Origin: Catenaria anguillulae PL171
Lineage: Eukaryota > Blastocladiomycota > Blastocladiomycetes > Blastocladiales > Catenariaceae
Direction of reading: 5' to 3'
Length of the DNA: 64,000 nt
NCBI GenBank assembly: GCA_002102555.1
Contig: MCFL01000024.1
Coordinates: 1 to 64,000 of the forward strand
The notes under the pieces were generated by a model, which was given only the letters and a program-made list of their open reading frames with translations, was not told the DNA's origin and searched no databases. Made by a program: the position numbers and the translations under genes. Of this stretch, positions 42,011-54,525 are shown piece by piece. Each line of letters starts with the position of its first letter. Position 1 is the first letter of the stretch.

Positions 42011-43580
42011 ATGAGCCGTCCTCCTCCGGTCGTCATCGACAACGGTACCGGGTATGGTCCGCAGCACATTTTCGCGAATGATCGCCGCCGCTCCTTCTCC
42101 ACCACGTAGCGACGCCACGCTGGACGCCTCCGTGCTGTGCTGCTGAAGCGATCCCATTACACTGCCCAACAACTGACGAGCTCCCTTCTGTGCTCTTCAG
42201 GTACACCAAGATGGGTTACGCCGGTAACTCGGACCCGCAATACATCTTGCCCACCGCCATCGCCACCGCCCCAACGGCCGCTGGTGCCTCAGGTGCTGGC
42301 GCTGCCAAGAATCTTGCATCCAAGCGCGGCATCGAAGATCTCGACTTTTTCATTGGCGACGAGGCCATGAGCAACGCCAAGACGTACAACTTGCAGTACC
42401 CGATTCGTCATGGCCAAATCGACAACTGGGACTTGATGGAGCGGTACTGGGAGCAGTCCATCTTCAAGTATTTGCGCTGCGAGCCTGAAGATCATCATTT
42501 CCTTCTTGTACGCCTTTTCCCGCTGTGCTCTGCGGGTCTATACACCTGTTTGTACTCACATTGATCCGCGTTTGGTGAATTACATGAAGACCGAACCACC
42601 TCTCAACGCGCCCGAAAACCGCGAGTACACGGCCGAAATCTTTTTCGAATCCTTCAACGTCCCGGGCATGTACATTGCTGTGCAAGCCGTGCTTGCCTTG
42701 GCTGCGTCGTGGCGCTACAACAAGGAGAATGCTGGATCGCTCACGGGCACTGTCATTGATTCTGGTGATGGCGTGACCCACATCATCCCCGTGGTGCGTA
42801 GTGATTGCACATATCTGTTGCTGCATGACACTCACACTACTTGCTCCTGATGCGGTTCTGCAGGCCGAAGGATACGTCATTGGCTCGTCCATCAAACACA
42901 TCCCCATCGCCGGTCGCGACATCACCTACTTTGTGCAGCAGCTCTTGCGCGAGCGTGGCGAGCCCATCCCTCCCGAGGACTCGCTCGAAGTTGCCAAGCG
43001 CATCAAGGAAATGTACAGTTACGTGTGCCCCGATATCGCTCGCGAGTTCCGCAAGTATGAGCAAGAGCCCCTCAAGTTCATCAAGCAACACGAGTTCCAG
43101 CACTCCATCACCAAGCAATCCTACACGGTCGACGTTGGCTACGAGCGGTTCCTGGGTCCTGAAGTCTTCTTTAACCCGGAAATCGCCTCGCCCGACTTTT
43201 TCACGCCCTTGCCAGACACGCTCGACCAGGTGATTCAGTCTTGCCCAGTTGATACGCGCCGTGGATTGTACAAGAATATTGTCCTTTCTGGCGGGTCCAC
43301 CATGTACAAGGACATGGGGAAGCGCTTGCAGCGCGATCTCAAGAAGCAAGTCGACACGCGAGTGGCCTTGGCTGAGCAATTGTCGGGAGGGCACCTCAAG
43401 GCCAAGGAGGTGGAGGTGAATGTGATTTCACACAAGAAGCAGCGGTACGCCGTGTGGTTTGGCGGTAGTTTATTGGCGGATACGGCCGAGTTTTACCAAG
43501 TGTGCCATACCAAGAAGGATTACGAGGAACATGGCCCCAGCATTGCTCGTCACAACCGTGTCTTTGGATCAGTCATGTAA
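42011..43580 (+). CDS. ARP3: Actin-related protein 3 (Arp2/3 complex)
   Basis: Actin-fold subunit of the Arp2/3 complex that nucleates branched actin. Four exons (42011-42051, 42201-42507, 42590-42793, 42864-43580), introns 149, 82 and 70 nt, 422 residues. The ATP phosphate loop is split by intron 1: VVIDNGTG then [15 protein letters not shown]. Further blocks: [43 protein letters not shown] joined to [17 protein letters not shown], the second phosphate loop [14 protein letters not shown] joined to [14 protein letters not shown], and [17 protein letters not shown]. It ends HNRVFGSVM. An Ala/Gly-rich insert sits at about residue 35. All core motifs intact. Confidence 0.97.
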
Positions 43581-43909
43581 TCTTGGATGTGTGGGCCATT
43601 GTGTGTGCTGTTTCTTTTTTTTTGCGATGTCATTTCCAGCTTGCTTACCGTCACATGAATTTTAATTGGCCCTTGAGTCTCGCATCTTGATTGCCTCTCA
43701 CTCGCTTGCTCACAACCAAGAATCAGGTTTCGAGCCACAATGGCGAGAACATATTTACGTCCCGCCAGACCGAACGCCGCAATGAGAACCACTTGCTGCA
43801 CTCCATTGCTACACTTGTCATCATAACGTCACCCACGGATACCTGCTCAAGTTCCCAATTGGCAGCCCGTCGTCTCCGCCGCGTAACTGAACGCCACTCC
43901 CAGATCACC
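43581..43909. other. Spacer between ARP3 and the MERIT40-like gene
   Basis: About 330 nt; T-rich ARP3 3' flank followed by a promoter. No gene seen. Confidence 0.5.
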
Positions 43910-45511
43910 ATGTCCAACCCACATTCTCGCACAATGTCTCTAGAACTGGGCAGCCAATCCTCTCGGCCAGGGTCCATACGTTCTGTTGACCCCCACTCGC
44001 CTGACCTGCTTGACCTCATCTCCCTGGACGCCTCCGACGCCGTACCGTTGGGGCCGGCCCTTGTCCCTGCTACCACCAACGCTGTCACGACCACGGCGTC
44101 AATCAACCGGCGTACGGTTCCCTCGGCCATCAACACACAAGGTGGCGGTGGCCCGTCATTGTCTAGCGCCTCGGCAAGCAAATCGCCGTTTTCTCCTGCG
44201 CGTTCCAGGCCAGAAACGCCAACCGAACGCATCCTGTCGTCACTCAAAGAGCTCCGGATAGCCGCGACGGCAAGTTTATCCGGTACCTCAAGTCCGATGG
44301 ATGGATCCAGCTCGTCATTGCCTGTGACTGGTATTGAGAGTATGAAGTCATTCGGCGAAAACGTGGATGAGAATATTGTACGTCAAGTGGTCACTGCCTT
44401 GGCACTTTTACGTTCGCGATGACTGTGACTGATCCATCCTGCCAGTTCTTTTGCATTGATCTCCACGACGAAAACGACTTTCCACTCAATCCAATGGACG
44501 GCGAGCGGTTCGTCATGATTGCATGCATTCTCTGTTTTTCGATTGGCCAACTGACAAATCGCTTGTTGCCAGGACACGCTTGGATGCGATCAAAGAGCTT
44601 CTCAAGCGATTCGTGCACATGAAGCAGCAAATCAAACAATGTACATACAAATTTTACAGTCACAAGACGGATATTCTGGGTTGAATTGTTGACTTGCAAC
44701 GATTCGCAGCCCATCGCTTTGGCATCATTACCCTCCAGTCCCACGCACAGCTATACCTGCTCCCCACCGGGGATCAGGAGTTTTTGTTTTCCGCAATCGA
44801 CAACTTAGCAACGACCGGATCCTACGTCCAATTCGGTTTGTCACCTTCACATGCCGAGTCATGCAAAATCTCCGTGTTTACTGACCTTCGCTTCTTGTCG
44901 TTCGTTTGACAGACATGACAAGCGTTTTTTCAATCATGTGCGCACACCAAACTTTGGCTACCCCTTCCGATCCATGTGTCCCCTCACACTTTTCCATTGC
45001 TTTCACACCCAGCAACGAAGCCATCGATATCAAGGCCACCAAGGATCAGGTCTTTCGGATCGTTTTCATTTATTCTCGATCGAATGTGTTTCCGGACATG
45101 CCGAGTGACGAGGTACGACAACGACCACAACCGATGCATCCGACTGGTTTCCGATTCCACAGCATTTGACTGTACACACGCTGTCATTTGTTGTAGGCCA
45201 TGGTGACCCTGTACAAAAGTGGGCGTGTCTTCTTTGACCTCATCTACATCCACGACCCTCCAAACGATTCCAACTTTCCACAAGTGCGTCTCTCCGCCCC
45301 CAGAGGCACCCAAAGCGAGTTGCTCACAGTCGACTCAATGTTCATCGATCCATAGGAAATCTACAATTCATTCGTTGCGTTTCGCGTCCCGCAAGAACAC
45401 GGTCAGAGTTGGTTCTTTGAGTGCTCGCGGAGCTGGAAGCGGATGGCGACGGCTCTGGCGCGATTGTTGGCACACCCGAATCAACGTGCTCACCAGACCG
45501 CTTCAACCTAA
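43910..45511 (+). CDS. BABAM1: MERIT40/BABAM1-like vWA-fold protein
   Basis: Homologue of MERIT40, a scaffold of the BRISC and BRCA1-A K63-deubiquitinase complexes. Seven exons (43910-44377, 44446-44507, 44573-44640, 44710-44835, 44913-45112, 45197-45283, 45356-45511) join in frame to 388 residues. The first 155 residues are disordered Ser/Pro-rich. The vWA-like domain then reads FFCIDLHDENDFPL, TRLDAIKELLKRFVHMKQQI, SHRFGIITLQSHAQLYLL, FRIVFIYSRSNVFPDMP, GRVFFDLIYIHDPPND and ends with LARLLAHPNQRAHQ, which closely mirrors the human MAKLLAHPLQRP segment. As in MERIT40, the MIDAS residues are degenerate. Six short introns (about 65-85 nt) in 1.6 kb. Confidence 0.8.
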
Positions 45512-45819
45512 CCAATTTGGCCATAATGGGACCCAACCCGATCCTTGATGTGAAGTTGTGTACATGAATCGCTTGTGTGACGCTTCCCGGAGTGTCTTCA
45601 TGTCATGGCTGTTCCCATTTCCGGTCTAATTGATATCGATCATGAGGTAACCATAGATTGTTTATATGTTATTACACCATTTTTCGACATGAACGTGCAG
45701 GAACGCGTCGAAACATCGGTCAGCCAGTCACAACCGATTCCCTAATCCTATGAATCAGCGCAAAGTACCCAATTGACGATTGGTAGAGAGAAATGTACAG
45801 TCGATGAAACAATCACTTC
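45512..45819. other. Intergenic, no gene seen
   Basis: About 310 AT-richer nt between two co-oriented genes. Confidence 0.5.
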
Positions 45820-48251
45820 ATGTCAGGATCCTCCATGTCCTACCAGCGCGTTCCCACGGCCGACCAAGATCAAGCACTCCGCCAAACGAGTGAGGAACGA
45901 CACGAATCGCCCATGGATCTGACCGAAGTCCCACTCACTGGCCGCTCGAATGCTGCAGCGTCGCCAACCTTGCTCAGCCCCGAGTCGGTCAATAGTATGG
46001 GAGGAGCATTTTCTCATATTGGCCCCGATCAAGCAAGGTAGACGGATGCAAACTGACTGTTTGTATGTGCGCGATTGTCTTGCTCAGAGCTCTCGATTTC
46101 CTCCAACCAATCCATCATTTCCGACTCGTCACTTGCAATCAGCATGAAACCAAACCTCAGTGTGTCAACAAAGCGGCCCGACACGGCCGCGTCAATGGAC
46201 GCGATCGCAGTGACAGTGGCCAGCTCGCCGCTGGGTGATGTGGTCCCCAGCCAGGCGTTTATTCAAATCGTTGGACTACCATCTGGGAGCGATCCGACCA
46301 ACATTGACACTGTTGTTGTGCACTCGGCCAACATAACCTCGCCCAAGCCATCAGTTCCGCAACTGTCACCTGGTAGTGCACAAAAGTATTTAGTGGACGT
46401 GATTGACGCCGAGAACGAGGATCCATTCACTCTGGAGTCGTTTGAATCGCTGTTGGAAATTGCTGCCGAGGCTGGCAAAGACTTTATTTTGGCTAGGGTG
46501 GTCACGGTTGATCCGCACGATGATTCAAAATTCTATCATAGGCATGTCACCCTTACAAGCTTCTTGTTCTCTTGCTGTGGCATTGTTGACAGATCCACCA
46601 CCTTTTTCGTGTGCACACAGCTACTATGCTGCTCACCACATCAACAAGGTACTGTTTCGAACACAGCCAGAGGAAGGACTGTTGCATCGGATGAAGGCGA
46701 AAAATGTGCGTCCACGGATCTCTCCACCGGCCAGAGGCTGTCCGTCTCTCATGCTGATTCTATTGCATGTGACAACAATAGCCACTCAATAACATGACCA
46801 TTGTTGGCGATGTCCATTACTACGTCATCTCTCCCGAAGCCTATCGCTCAGCTCGCGCCGCAGCCGGATCCCCAGTCCAATCCTCACCATCCTCGGCCGG
46901 CTCTAATCGGTCTGCTCGGCGTGCCGAAAACCTCTTTGGCAAGCGCAAGAAGAAAAAGACTGTCGCCGAAATGATTCGTGACTCGCTTTTCTCGGACAAG
47001 AGCAAGGACTCTGTCCCTTTGCAGAATCAGACGACAGATTACGGAAACAAGCGCAAACTGCGACTGGTTCTGACGGAGCCCGATAAGCTGCTTGAAAAGG
47101 ACGGAAACGCCGCCACCGCATTGATTCACAGCGATTCCCATCATGTTTCATCAAATGCAACCAACATCCCAAAACTTGCAGTGGACACGCAGGCCGCCGC
47201 GAGCACGGGCAACGGTGGTCGCCGCCCAAGTGCCGATGACATTTTCGCGTTCGTGTCCAAGTCGTCCCCCGTCGAAGAAAAAGGATCGGGGCTGATCGAG
47301 TTGGACCTCGGGCGACTCGCACCGCCCCAGCACTTGCACGGTCCTGGCGGTAAGCGCTCGCCTGATGCCGTGGACCGCCGCGGCCGATCCATGGAACGCA
47401 CTGGAAGCGACCGCCAACCACGGTCCAAATCCACGACGGCCGCACACGCGTCAAAACCCGATGAGAAGAATGACTGGCTCGACCGGTTTTATTCGAAATC
47501 GCATGCAGGACCACGGCCAGGAGACAAGGTCAAGGTCCGTTCGACGAGTTACCGCAATGAGCGGTTGCAGGCCGGCGGAGACGATCCGCACATGTTGACA
47601 GTCGAGGAATGGATTTCCGTGCATTGTGGCGAGTCGGTGACCAAGCTTTTGACGACCAAGCCGGGAATGGGCAACTCGGCCACGTCGACATCGGTTGCGT
47701 CAAGTCCAGTGTCCGCGGAAAGCGGGGAGTCGTCGGCAATGACGCGTCGGCTTGCTGCCAACCCTCCGACTTCAAAGCGCCCCGAACCTGCAAAGCAGAG
47801 GCCAGCCAAGCCGCCCATCAAGTATGAAGCAAGATTCTTTGCCACCGATGACGACTTTTTGATGAAATCGTCTGTCCGTTCATTCTTCAAGCAGCACGCC
47901 GTCGAGGCTGACGACGCTGTCCTGTTTTCCATTCCCTCACATACGACCGTTGTCCTTCCACAACACGACGAGCATGGCAACTTGCTCGAGCCGCATCCGG
48001 CGCTCAACGGGTTCAGTTACTCGATTGAGGGTGCTGACGACGAAGCATTGCTGGGTAACGGGATTGGGGCAAGACTGAGGCGGTTTGCCCGTGGGCATCA
48101 TGTGCTCAAGATTGCGCTGGTCCTGTACATTGTGACGGGAGGACTATTGGTCAAGTTCTTGGTACCCGAGTCGATGACATATCTCGTTACCTTCTTGCTG
48201 GTGTTTGTGCTGTGCTTTTTCCTCGTCTTTTTCGTCGAGTGCGATGTTTGA
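45820..48251 (+). CDS. Unknown fungal protein with two C-terminal membrane segments
   Basis: Starts MSGSSMSYQRVPTADQD. The exon 1-2 junction (near 45990-46088) is unresolved. Exon 2 ends at 46541 with DSKFYH; a 79-nt intron that begins GC and ends AG leads to exon 3 (46621-46705), SYYAAHHINKVLFRTQPEEG then LLHRMKAKN; a 78-nt intron leads to exon 4 (46784-48251), PLNNMTIVGDVHYYVI. This conserved-looking core (about residues 190-270) is followed by a 350-residue Ser/Lys-rich region including RKKKKTVAEMIRDSLF and WLDRFYSKSHAG, then a domain with KYEARFFATDDDFL. Two membrane helices end it: IALVLYIVTGGLLVKFLV and LVTFLLVFVLCFFLVFF. Function unknown. Confidence 0.7.
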
Positions 48252-48886
48252 GCGCTGAGTGTTAGCATGACTGACGACTCTGTGCGAGTCGATGATTTCC
48301 CCATGACGCTTCCCCTGCATGTTTACTCGAGTTCATATATACTTCTTTCCTTAGTGCTTGCGCTCACGCTTCGGAACAGTGAACTGGAGAGAACAAGACC
48401 ATTTCATTGACGAACTTTATGGTGAAGCATGAACGACGACGACAAAAACAAACCTGCGAAAAACAAAAAACAAACTGCAGGAATCCCCTAGCCCGCCCGC
48501 CCGACCGCCGTCTCCTCTGATTTCTTTGGGCGTATACGTTTGTGCTCTCTGCCGACCACTAAGAGTTGCTCTTTGACTCTCAATAGACTTGACGAGAAAA
48601 TGAGCAGGACAAAATCTGGTTGGTGAATCATACCAAAGTGCGAGGCAAAAAAGAGGGTGGGACGGGGGAATCGAAGTGCACACATATACACACCATGATG
48701 GGTTAGGTAGGTACACACGCGCAACGGGAACGGGGGGGGGCAGGGAAACCGGGGAATACCAACAACAAAGCGTGAGAGGAACGATAAAAAAAATGGACGG
48801 GTGGAGGGAATGACATATTCAAATCAAAAATGAATCGAAAAGCCGACTGCTTGGTCTTGTACACGGCGGCTCCTTCTTTCGGTGAC
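48252..48886. other. Convergent intergenic region
   Basis: About 630 nt between convergent genes with a G9 run near 48733. No gene seen. Confidence 0.6.
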
Positions 48887-51800
48887 CTACCACCGTCGGT
48901 TCGCCGCTTCGTAAGGATTATAACCTTGGTAACCTTGCTGCTGGGAGCCGTATTGCTGAGGCACTTGCCCATGTTGTTGCTGGAATCTCAGATACGCCGC
49001 CAACACCTCATAGTGCATCTGTGTCGGTGGCTGTGTCAAATCCAGCACGGGCATTGCCGGAATGGCCTGCAGGGCTCCAATCAGCTGTGGCGTCCATTGC
49101 GGATGAACGAAAGGAACGGGCGCAGGCGCAGGCACAGCACCATATGTTGCGGCATGTTGCGACCATTGTGCGTTTGGCGTGGCGACGGCCGGCATGCCGA
49201 ATTGCTGGGCACCCATCGTGGTTTGTGCGGGCATAGCCACTGGCGCGGTGGGTGCTGCCCCATGCTGATGCTGTTGGTTATAAAGCGGGGTTCCATTGCC
49301 AGCGAGTGTGTACGGCGGCGTCGAAAGCGCACCGGCGGTGTTGGCTGGTGACATGGCACTGGGATTATCTCGACGCGGCGTCGCGTTGCCACCCCAAGCG
49401 TCCCAAGGATCCGCTGGTGCGGCCACTGTGCTGGTGTTGGTCTTGACATTGGCCGTTGTGGGTGTTCCAGACAAGGAGCGCGATCCGTTGCTGCTGTTGT
49501 GCGGGGAATCTTGGTGCATGCCCCGGCGGGGCGACCATGCTGACGGCTCGCGAGCCGCGGCGGCACCGCTGCTGTTGGTGTGCGGTGAAGCGATCCGGTA
49601 CGCATCACGGCCCGAATCGCGTGGTGACCAGGTGGATGATGACGACGACATGTCACGATTGCGCTGCGGCAACCCGGGCGGCGGCGCCATGGACGACGCG
49701 GGAGGATGCGAGGGCGGCGTTTGATCCGTGAGCCCAACGAGAACCGCCAAAACGACATTGCTCGTGCGAATTCCCGACACCTGGTTCTCAAACAGGCGGC
49801 ACCAATCAGGCAGCGCATCCTCAGGCTTGAGTGGGTACAAGTACAAGTCCTTGAGGTACACTTGATGTGACGGCTTGCCCTTGTCGTGGCGTTGAAGGAC
49901 AGCCACTTTTCCAAAACCATGGCACTCGTCGAAGAGCACATCCAACAAGGCTGCACTGCCGGGATGCCGTGACTCATCGGGCTGCACCTCGAACCCAAAC
50001 AGTTCGCGGGTCTGGGAATGGTGACAATTGACCAAATGTTCGTTTGCTCTGCGCAATGAAAGTCGACCATCGATACGCATCTCGGGTGCGAAATACGCCG
50101 GTGACAATTGGTCACGCAATGTTGCGCCCGACAACTTGCGGCCACCGACCTGCACAAATTGGACGCCAATGGGCTCACGCCCACCCTCCACGAGGGGACC
50201 GGTCCATGTCGCCGCCCGGGCCGTGGCGGCAGCCTCAATAGGATCCGGCGTGGGCGATCGCACGGGTGAGCTGAAGACAATGCTTTGCATGTGGTTGTCG
50301 TCCGTGTCCGAGTGCGCGGCACCATCATCACCTTGCCCACCTTGGAACAGGCGGAACAAGGAGCTGGTGGCCGGGTCTGAGGCGGTTGCCGACGGCTCGT
50401 ACGACACCCCATCGTTGACGTCGTCATCGTCATCATCGTCAAACAACATGCTATCCGCCGTGAACTTGGACGGCGCCGGCTTGCTCCTGGCCTCGGCTTG
50501 TTCCTCAGCACTCTCTTCTTCTCCTTCTTCGCCGTCGGCGTCCATGAGCATATCCACAACTTGGTCCGCCCGTACTGGCAATTTCGCCACGCCGGCCTCT
50601 CCACCTCCACTTTTCTTGCCCATATCATCCTCGCCTGTCAAATCCACAACCTGGCCCACGACTTGATCTGACACGCCATGCATCATGGCATCCACGTCGT
50701 CAGTGACATCGGGCAACTTGCTGACAGCGTCGCCCGCGCGCCTTGCTGACGCCTCCTCGGCCACCACGAGCGGGCCCGCGGCCAGAGCAGACATGGATGA
50801 GGACCGGCGCACAGCTGCAGCGACTCCCGAAGTCTCGGACAACCTGCGCATATTCAGCTCTGCCGCGCTTGACCTTGCTGATCCATGTGCATCTGACAAG
50901 GACGCTAAACTATCGGCCGACTCGCCTGTCGGACTGCGCCCCGCCGTGGGACTCGCCAATCCGCTTTGCCTGCGGTCACCGTCCTCCATCTCTTTCCTCC
51001 TGGCCGCAGCCGCAGCCACGGCCCTTGCCATCTGAATATCGCGATCGTCCTCCAACCCGCCGGCCGCTGCACGGTGCACCTCGACCTCGCCCTTGTGTGT
51101 CTTTTTCACAAGCACTTGTTCATCGTCCCTCGACTCGCGCACCGTTTGCGCAAGCGTCTGCATCCTTGCCCTTTGGTACTCGCGGGCCGTCTCGGTTGAA
51201 TACTCGACAGGGTCCGCGGCCACGGCCTCGTGTGCCGTCCACAACCCACGGCGCAGTTTGGCGTGCAGTCTGTCGGATTTGGGCGACTTGAGCGACGTCA
51301 ACAGTTTGCGCACTGCCACGCGGTATGCGGTGTCTGTGGCGCCAGCAAGTGGCATTGTTCGGAACGCGTGGGTTGATGGCGAGTCGGCGCCAGGAAGCGT
51401 CAGCGTGACCGATTCGCGTGGTGGGGCAGCCAACGTGTACACTGCATCTTCGAGGGCCGCGGCAAGTGTTTGTGCTTCGGCACTGGAGAACACACGGGTC
51501 ATGTTTGCATCGTGTTCGTGCTCGGATGGGGCAAGGTCGCCGCCTTCGGTCAAGGCCGCCAGCTCGTTGGGCGTGGGCAGATTCCCGAGCACGCTCGACA
51601 GGGCAGTGGCAATGATCTTGCGCATCGAGTCGCGCGTCTTGCGCTCAGCCGCGTCCACGGCGTCTTGAGCAACCTTGAACCGCTGGTAAGCCACGAGCGG
51701 ATTGGTTGTTGGCGACACGGGCTCGGGAGCGGTACCACTGGCAGCAGCGCTACCCGAAGATGTGGCGGGCGACGAAGCGGGGAGCGAGGCAGACCGCTGG

Positions 51801-53276
51801 TGGGACGCGGCAAGCACCATGGTTTTGCATTGTTGAGAGCAGTAGGGGGCGTACACGGCAGAGTCGATGCGGTTGTCACAGGCGGGCCGATTGCATGTCT
51901 TTGCGGGGCGCTTGGAGGCGGATGGCGTCGAGTCGGCGGTGACAGAGTGTGTCGAAGAAGAACGCGAGGGCGGGCCCATCTGCACCGCGGTGCTGGGACG
52001 GCGGACCGCGATGCCGGGTGCTGAGCTGCTTGCGGCCGATGGGGAGGTTGGTGATGCCGGGGTAGACGCAGATGTGGGTGAGTGGGTGACGCCTGAAGGG
52101 GTGGGAACTTGGACGGTGAGTTCGGGAGCAGAGGCTGTTGGCTCGGCTTCAGTGACGGATTCGCTGGCACTGGCACGGCGCTTTGTCGGGCGTGTGGTAG
52201 CAGCGCTCATTGTCGCCGTTGTGCTGGGCGACATTGGCGGTGATTGGACAGGCAAATCCGATGTACTGCTGGCACGCCCCTTGCTTGAGCGAGTCGCACG
52301 CGTACGATATGTACTGGCGGGAGGTGTTTCGGTTGTGCCTGTGGGCGATGTGGGAGGAGCGGGCTCGCGTTCTTGTGAGCCGTCCGCGGGCAGTGACGCG
52401 CGGTTATCTTGGGTCGAAGTGGCCATCTGTTCTTGAGTTGCCGTGGCGGCCGTGCTATTGCGCTTCTTGGCTGCGGTGGCGGAAGCCTTGGTGCGGGTCC
52501 TTTTGGTTGTTGTGGTTGAGTTGCGGCGAGCCCGCTTCGCTGCCGTTTTCGAGGTGGTGGTTGATGACGAAGCTGACGACGCAGCTTGGGCTTGGGCAAG
52601 GGCGAGCTCTGCGTCCGCGAGTGAGTTGGGCGACGGGGTTCGGGATGGGAGTTTGGACAATGGGCCTGTGCATACGCAGGGTGAGTCAATACCAGTGCCG
52701 TGCAATTCAGAATTAAGTACGACCAGTGCACACACCTTCGGTTGGTCGAGGCTGTTTACCAGAGCAGAATGGGCAAAACCATTTGAGATGGGGGTTGTCT
52801 TCGTAGTGGTCAATGTCACTGATACCAACGCAACCAATGTGGAACCTGGGAAATATGCCACGCAATGTCGAGATATTGCCCAAGGTGAAAGAAAATGAGT
52901 GAGAAACCAATACTCCAAGGAGATGCCAAAATCTGTGGGAAACGAACCATAAGCTACACGCATCACACATCAACATGGGCGCGCCAGTGTCGGGCTTTTG
53001 ACAAAGGCAAAATGCAGATCCGTCGGCCTCACCAGATTCCTTTTCATTCTTGTCTTCATCATCTGCTTCTTCTTGCTCCTCTTCTTGGTTCTCCTCCTTT
53101 CCCTCGCCTTGCCCATGAGCACCGCCATCGTGCACCTCAAGGAGCTTGGGCGCAACCGTCGGCGACACACTGGCAAGGGTGAGTGTCGACTGTGCCTCGG
53201 CTTCGACGGTCGCAGGTGCTGGCACGGTATCAGCAGAAGGAGCAAGAACCAGGTCCGAGTCCATGACGAGGCCCAT
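48887..53276 (-). CDS. PHD-TFIIS-SPOC transcription regulator (Bye1/PHF3/DIDO type)
   Basis: Nuclear factor that in yeast (Bye1) binds RNA polymerase II and H3K4me3. Three exons (53276-52948, 52845-52760, 52665-48887), introns 102 and 94 nt, 1397 residues. PHD finger at about 88-140: FCLCQKPDTGAPMLMCDACS, LWFHIGCVGIS joined across intron 1, and LKWFCPFC. A Lys/Arg-rich region and a Cys cluster CNRPACDNRI plus YCSQQC follow near 430. TFIIS central domain at about 460-640 (RFKVAQDAVDAAERK, RKLLTSLKSPKSDRLHAKLR). SPOC domain at about 956-1093 (WTGPLVEGG, PIGVQFVQVG, LFGFEVQPD, VYLKDLYLYPL). An Asp run and acidic stretches lie between. The tail is Pro/Gln-rich with VLDLTQPPTQMHYEVLAAYL. Confidence 0.9.
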
Positions 53277-54525
53277 GATGGTTTAAGAACAAAAGAACCA
53301 ATAAGAAGTTTTAAGTGTGTGGGTGGGAGGACTTGCCTGATTTCACTCAGCCTTGGCTGCTGATCAACAAGCGCAGTTCCCAACTATGAGAGCAGAGAGT
53401 GGAAGGAGAATCGGCTGCGGTCCAAGAGGATGTGAGCGGTAGTTGAACTGGGTGCTGTGCAACCGACAGTGTGCAACGTTATCTGGGACTGCACAAAGAC
53501 GGGCAAAATGAGTGAGTTAGTCAGGGAACGGTGGGGCGTGGGTGGGAGGGCAGGTGGGTCGGTCCAGTCGACAGGTCAGGGAGGGAAAAGGCGGAAAGGA
53601 GACGGGGCTGTACCAGATGAGAGCTGCTCTGAGTTGCGATAGCGAAATTCCAGTATGCTGAGTCTGTGTAGACTGCCAATATCGTTCTTGGCTGAGTTGC
53701 TATGTACCGAGACAGCTGGTTGCAGTGTTGTGCAGAGACCGATCGACACCAAAAAATGCGTTTGCGTGGCGACAATCCACGTGATCGCGTCGTTCTCTCA
53801 AACGCAAAACGAGTGACCTGCGTCGAGACCAGCCATCTGCTTGCAGCACGAGCCGGGATAGGCGATGAGGTGAACCCTGACAGAGGCAACAGCTTGTACG
53901 TTTGCCTCTGGGACTGCTCGTTGACTGGGCGAGTTCGACTTGCGGGTGGCCTGGCGACGCCGTGCCAGTTGGAGGAGGTGTGCAGTGGATGCTCCGGATT
54001 CCCACGGCGCGTGCAGGCTTGCACTGGAAAGCCAACCACCGGTAAGTATGAATTAATACATGTGCATACTTCCGTGCTGCTGTTCTGTTAGTACACATGC
54101 TTTAAGACAGTCGATGATCCAAGAGATGTCAAGTCGCCACAAGAGCGATCAATCCAGCCATCAACTGTGAGACGCGGAATCGGACCGAAGCGGTGGGCGC
54201 CTGTTTCAAGAATGTCTCTCGTGATCCAAGGTTCAAATTCCCAACAATCGCAAAATGCACAGGTAATGACCCGCACACTGATCCGGTCAATAGTCCGGCC
54301 ACGCACTGGCCAGGATGCCGACGGCCACGTCAACTGTCGCCGTACGTCTGACGATTTGGCGCCGATGGAGGTTGGGCGTCGCCTCTCTCTCTCTGTCTGT
54401 TGCCATATGAATGATATTGGCCCCGGACTGCCACGCTGTGAGGTCAAGCAACGTCATTGACAAACGAAGTACTCGAACTCCCCGGTCCTGAGGCGCTATA
54501 TACGCTTCCCTTTACTCCACACATC
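53277..54525. other. Divergent intergenic region
   Basis: About 1.25 kb between the PHD gene (-) and the peptidase fusion (+). A TATA-like GCTATATACG lies near 54495, only about 30 nt before the fusion ATG. No gene supported. Confidence 0.5.

Noticed and set aside
54225-54250. GGTTCAAATTCC box resembling a tRNA T loop
   Set aside because: The flanks do not fold into a cloverleaf; no D or anticodon arm at the right spacing.
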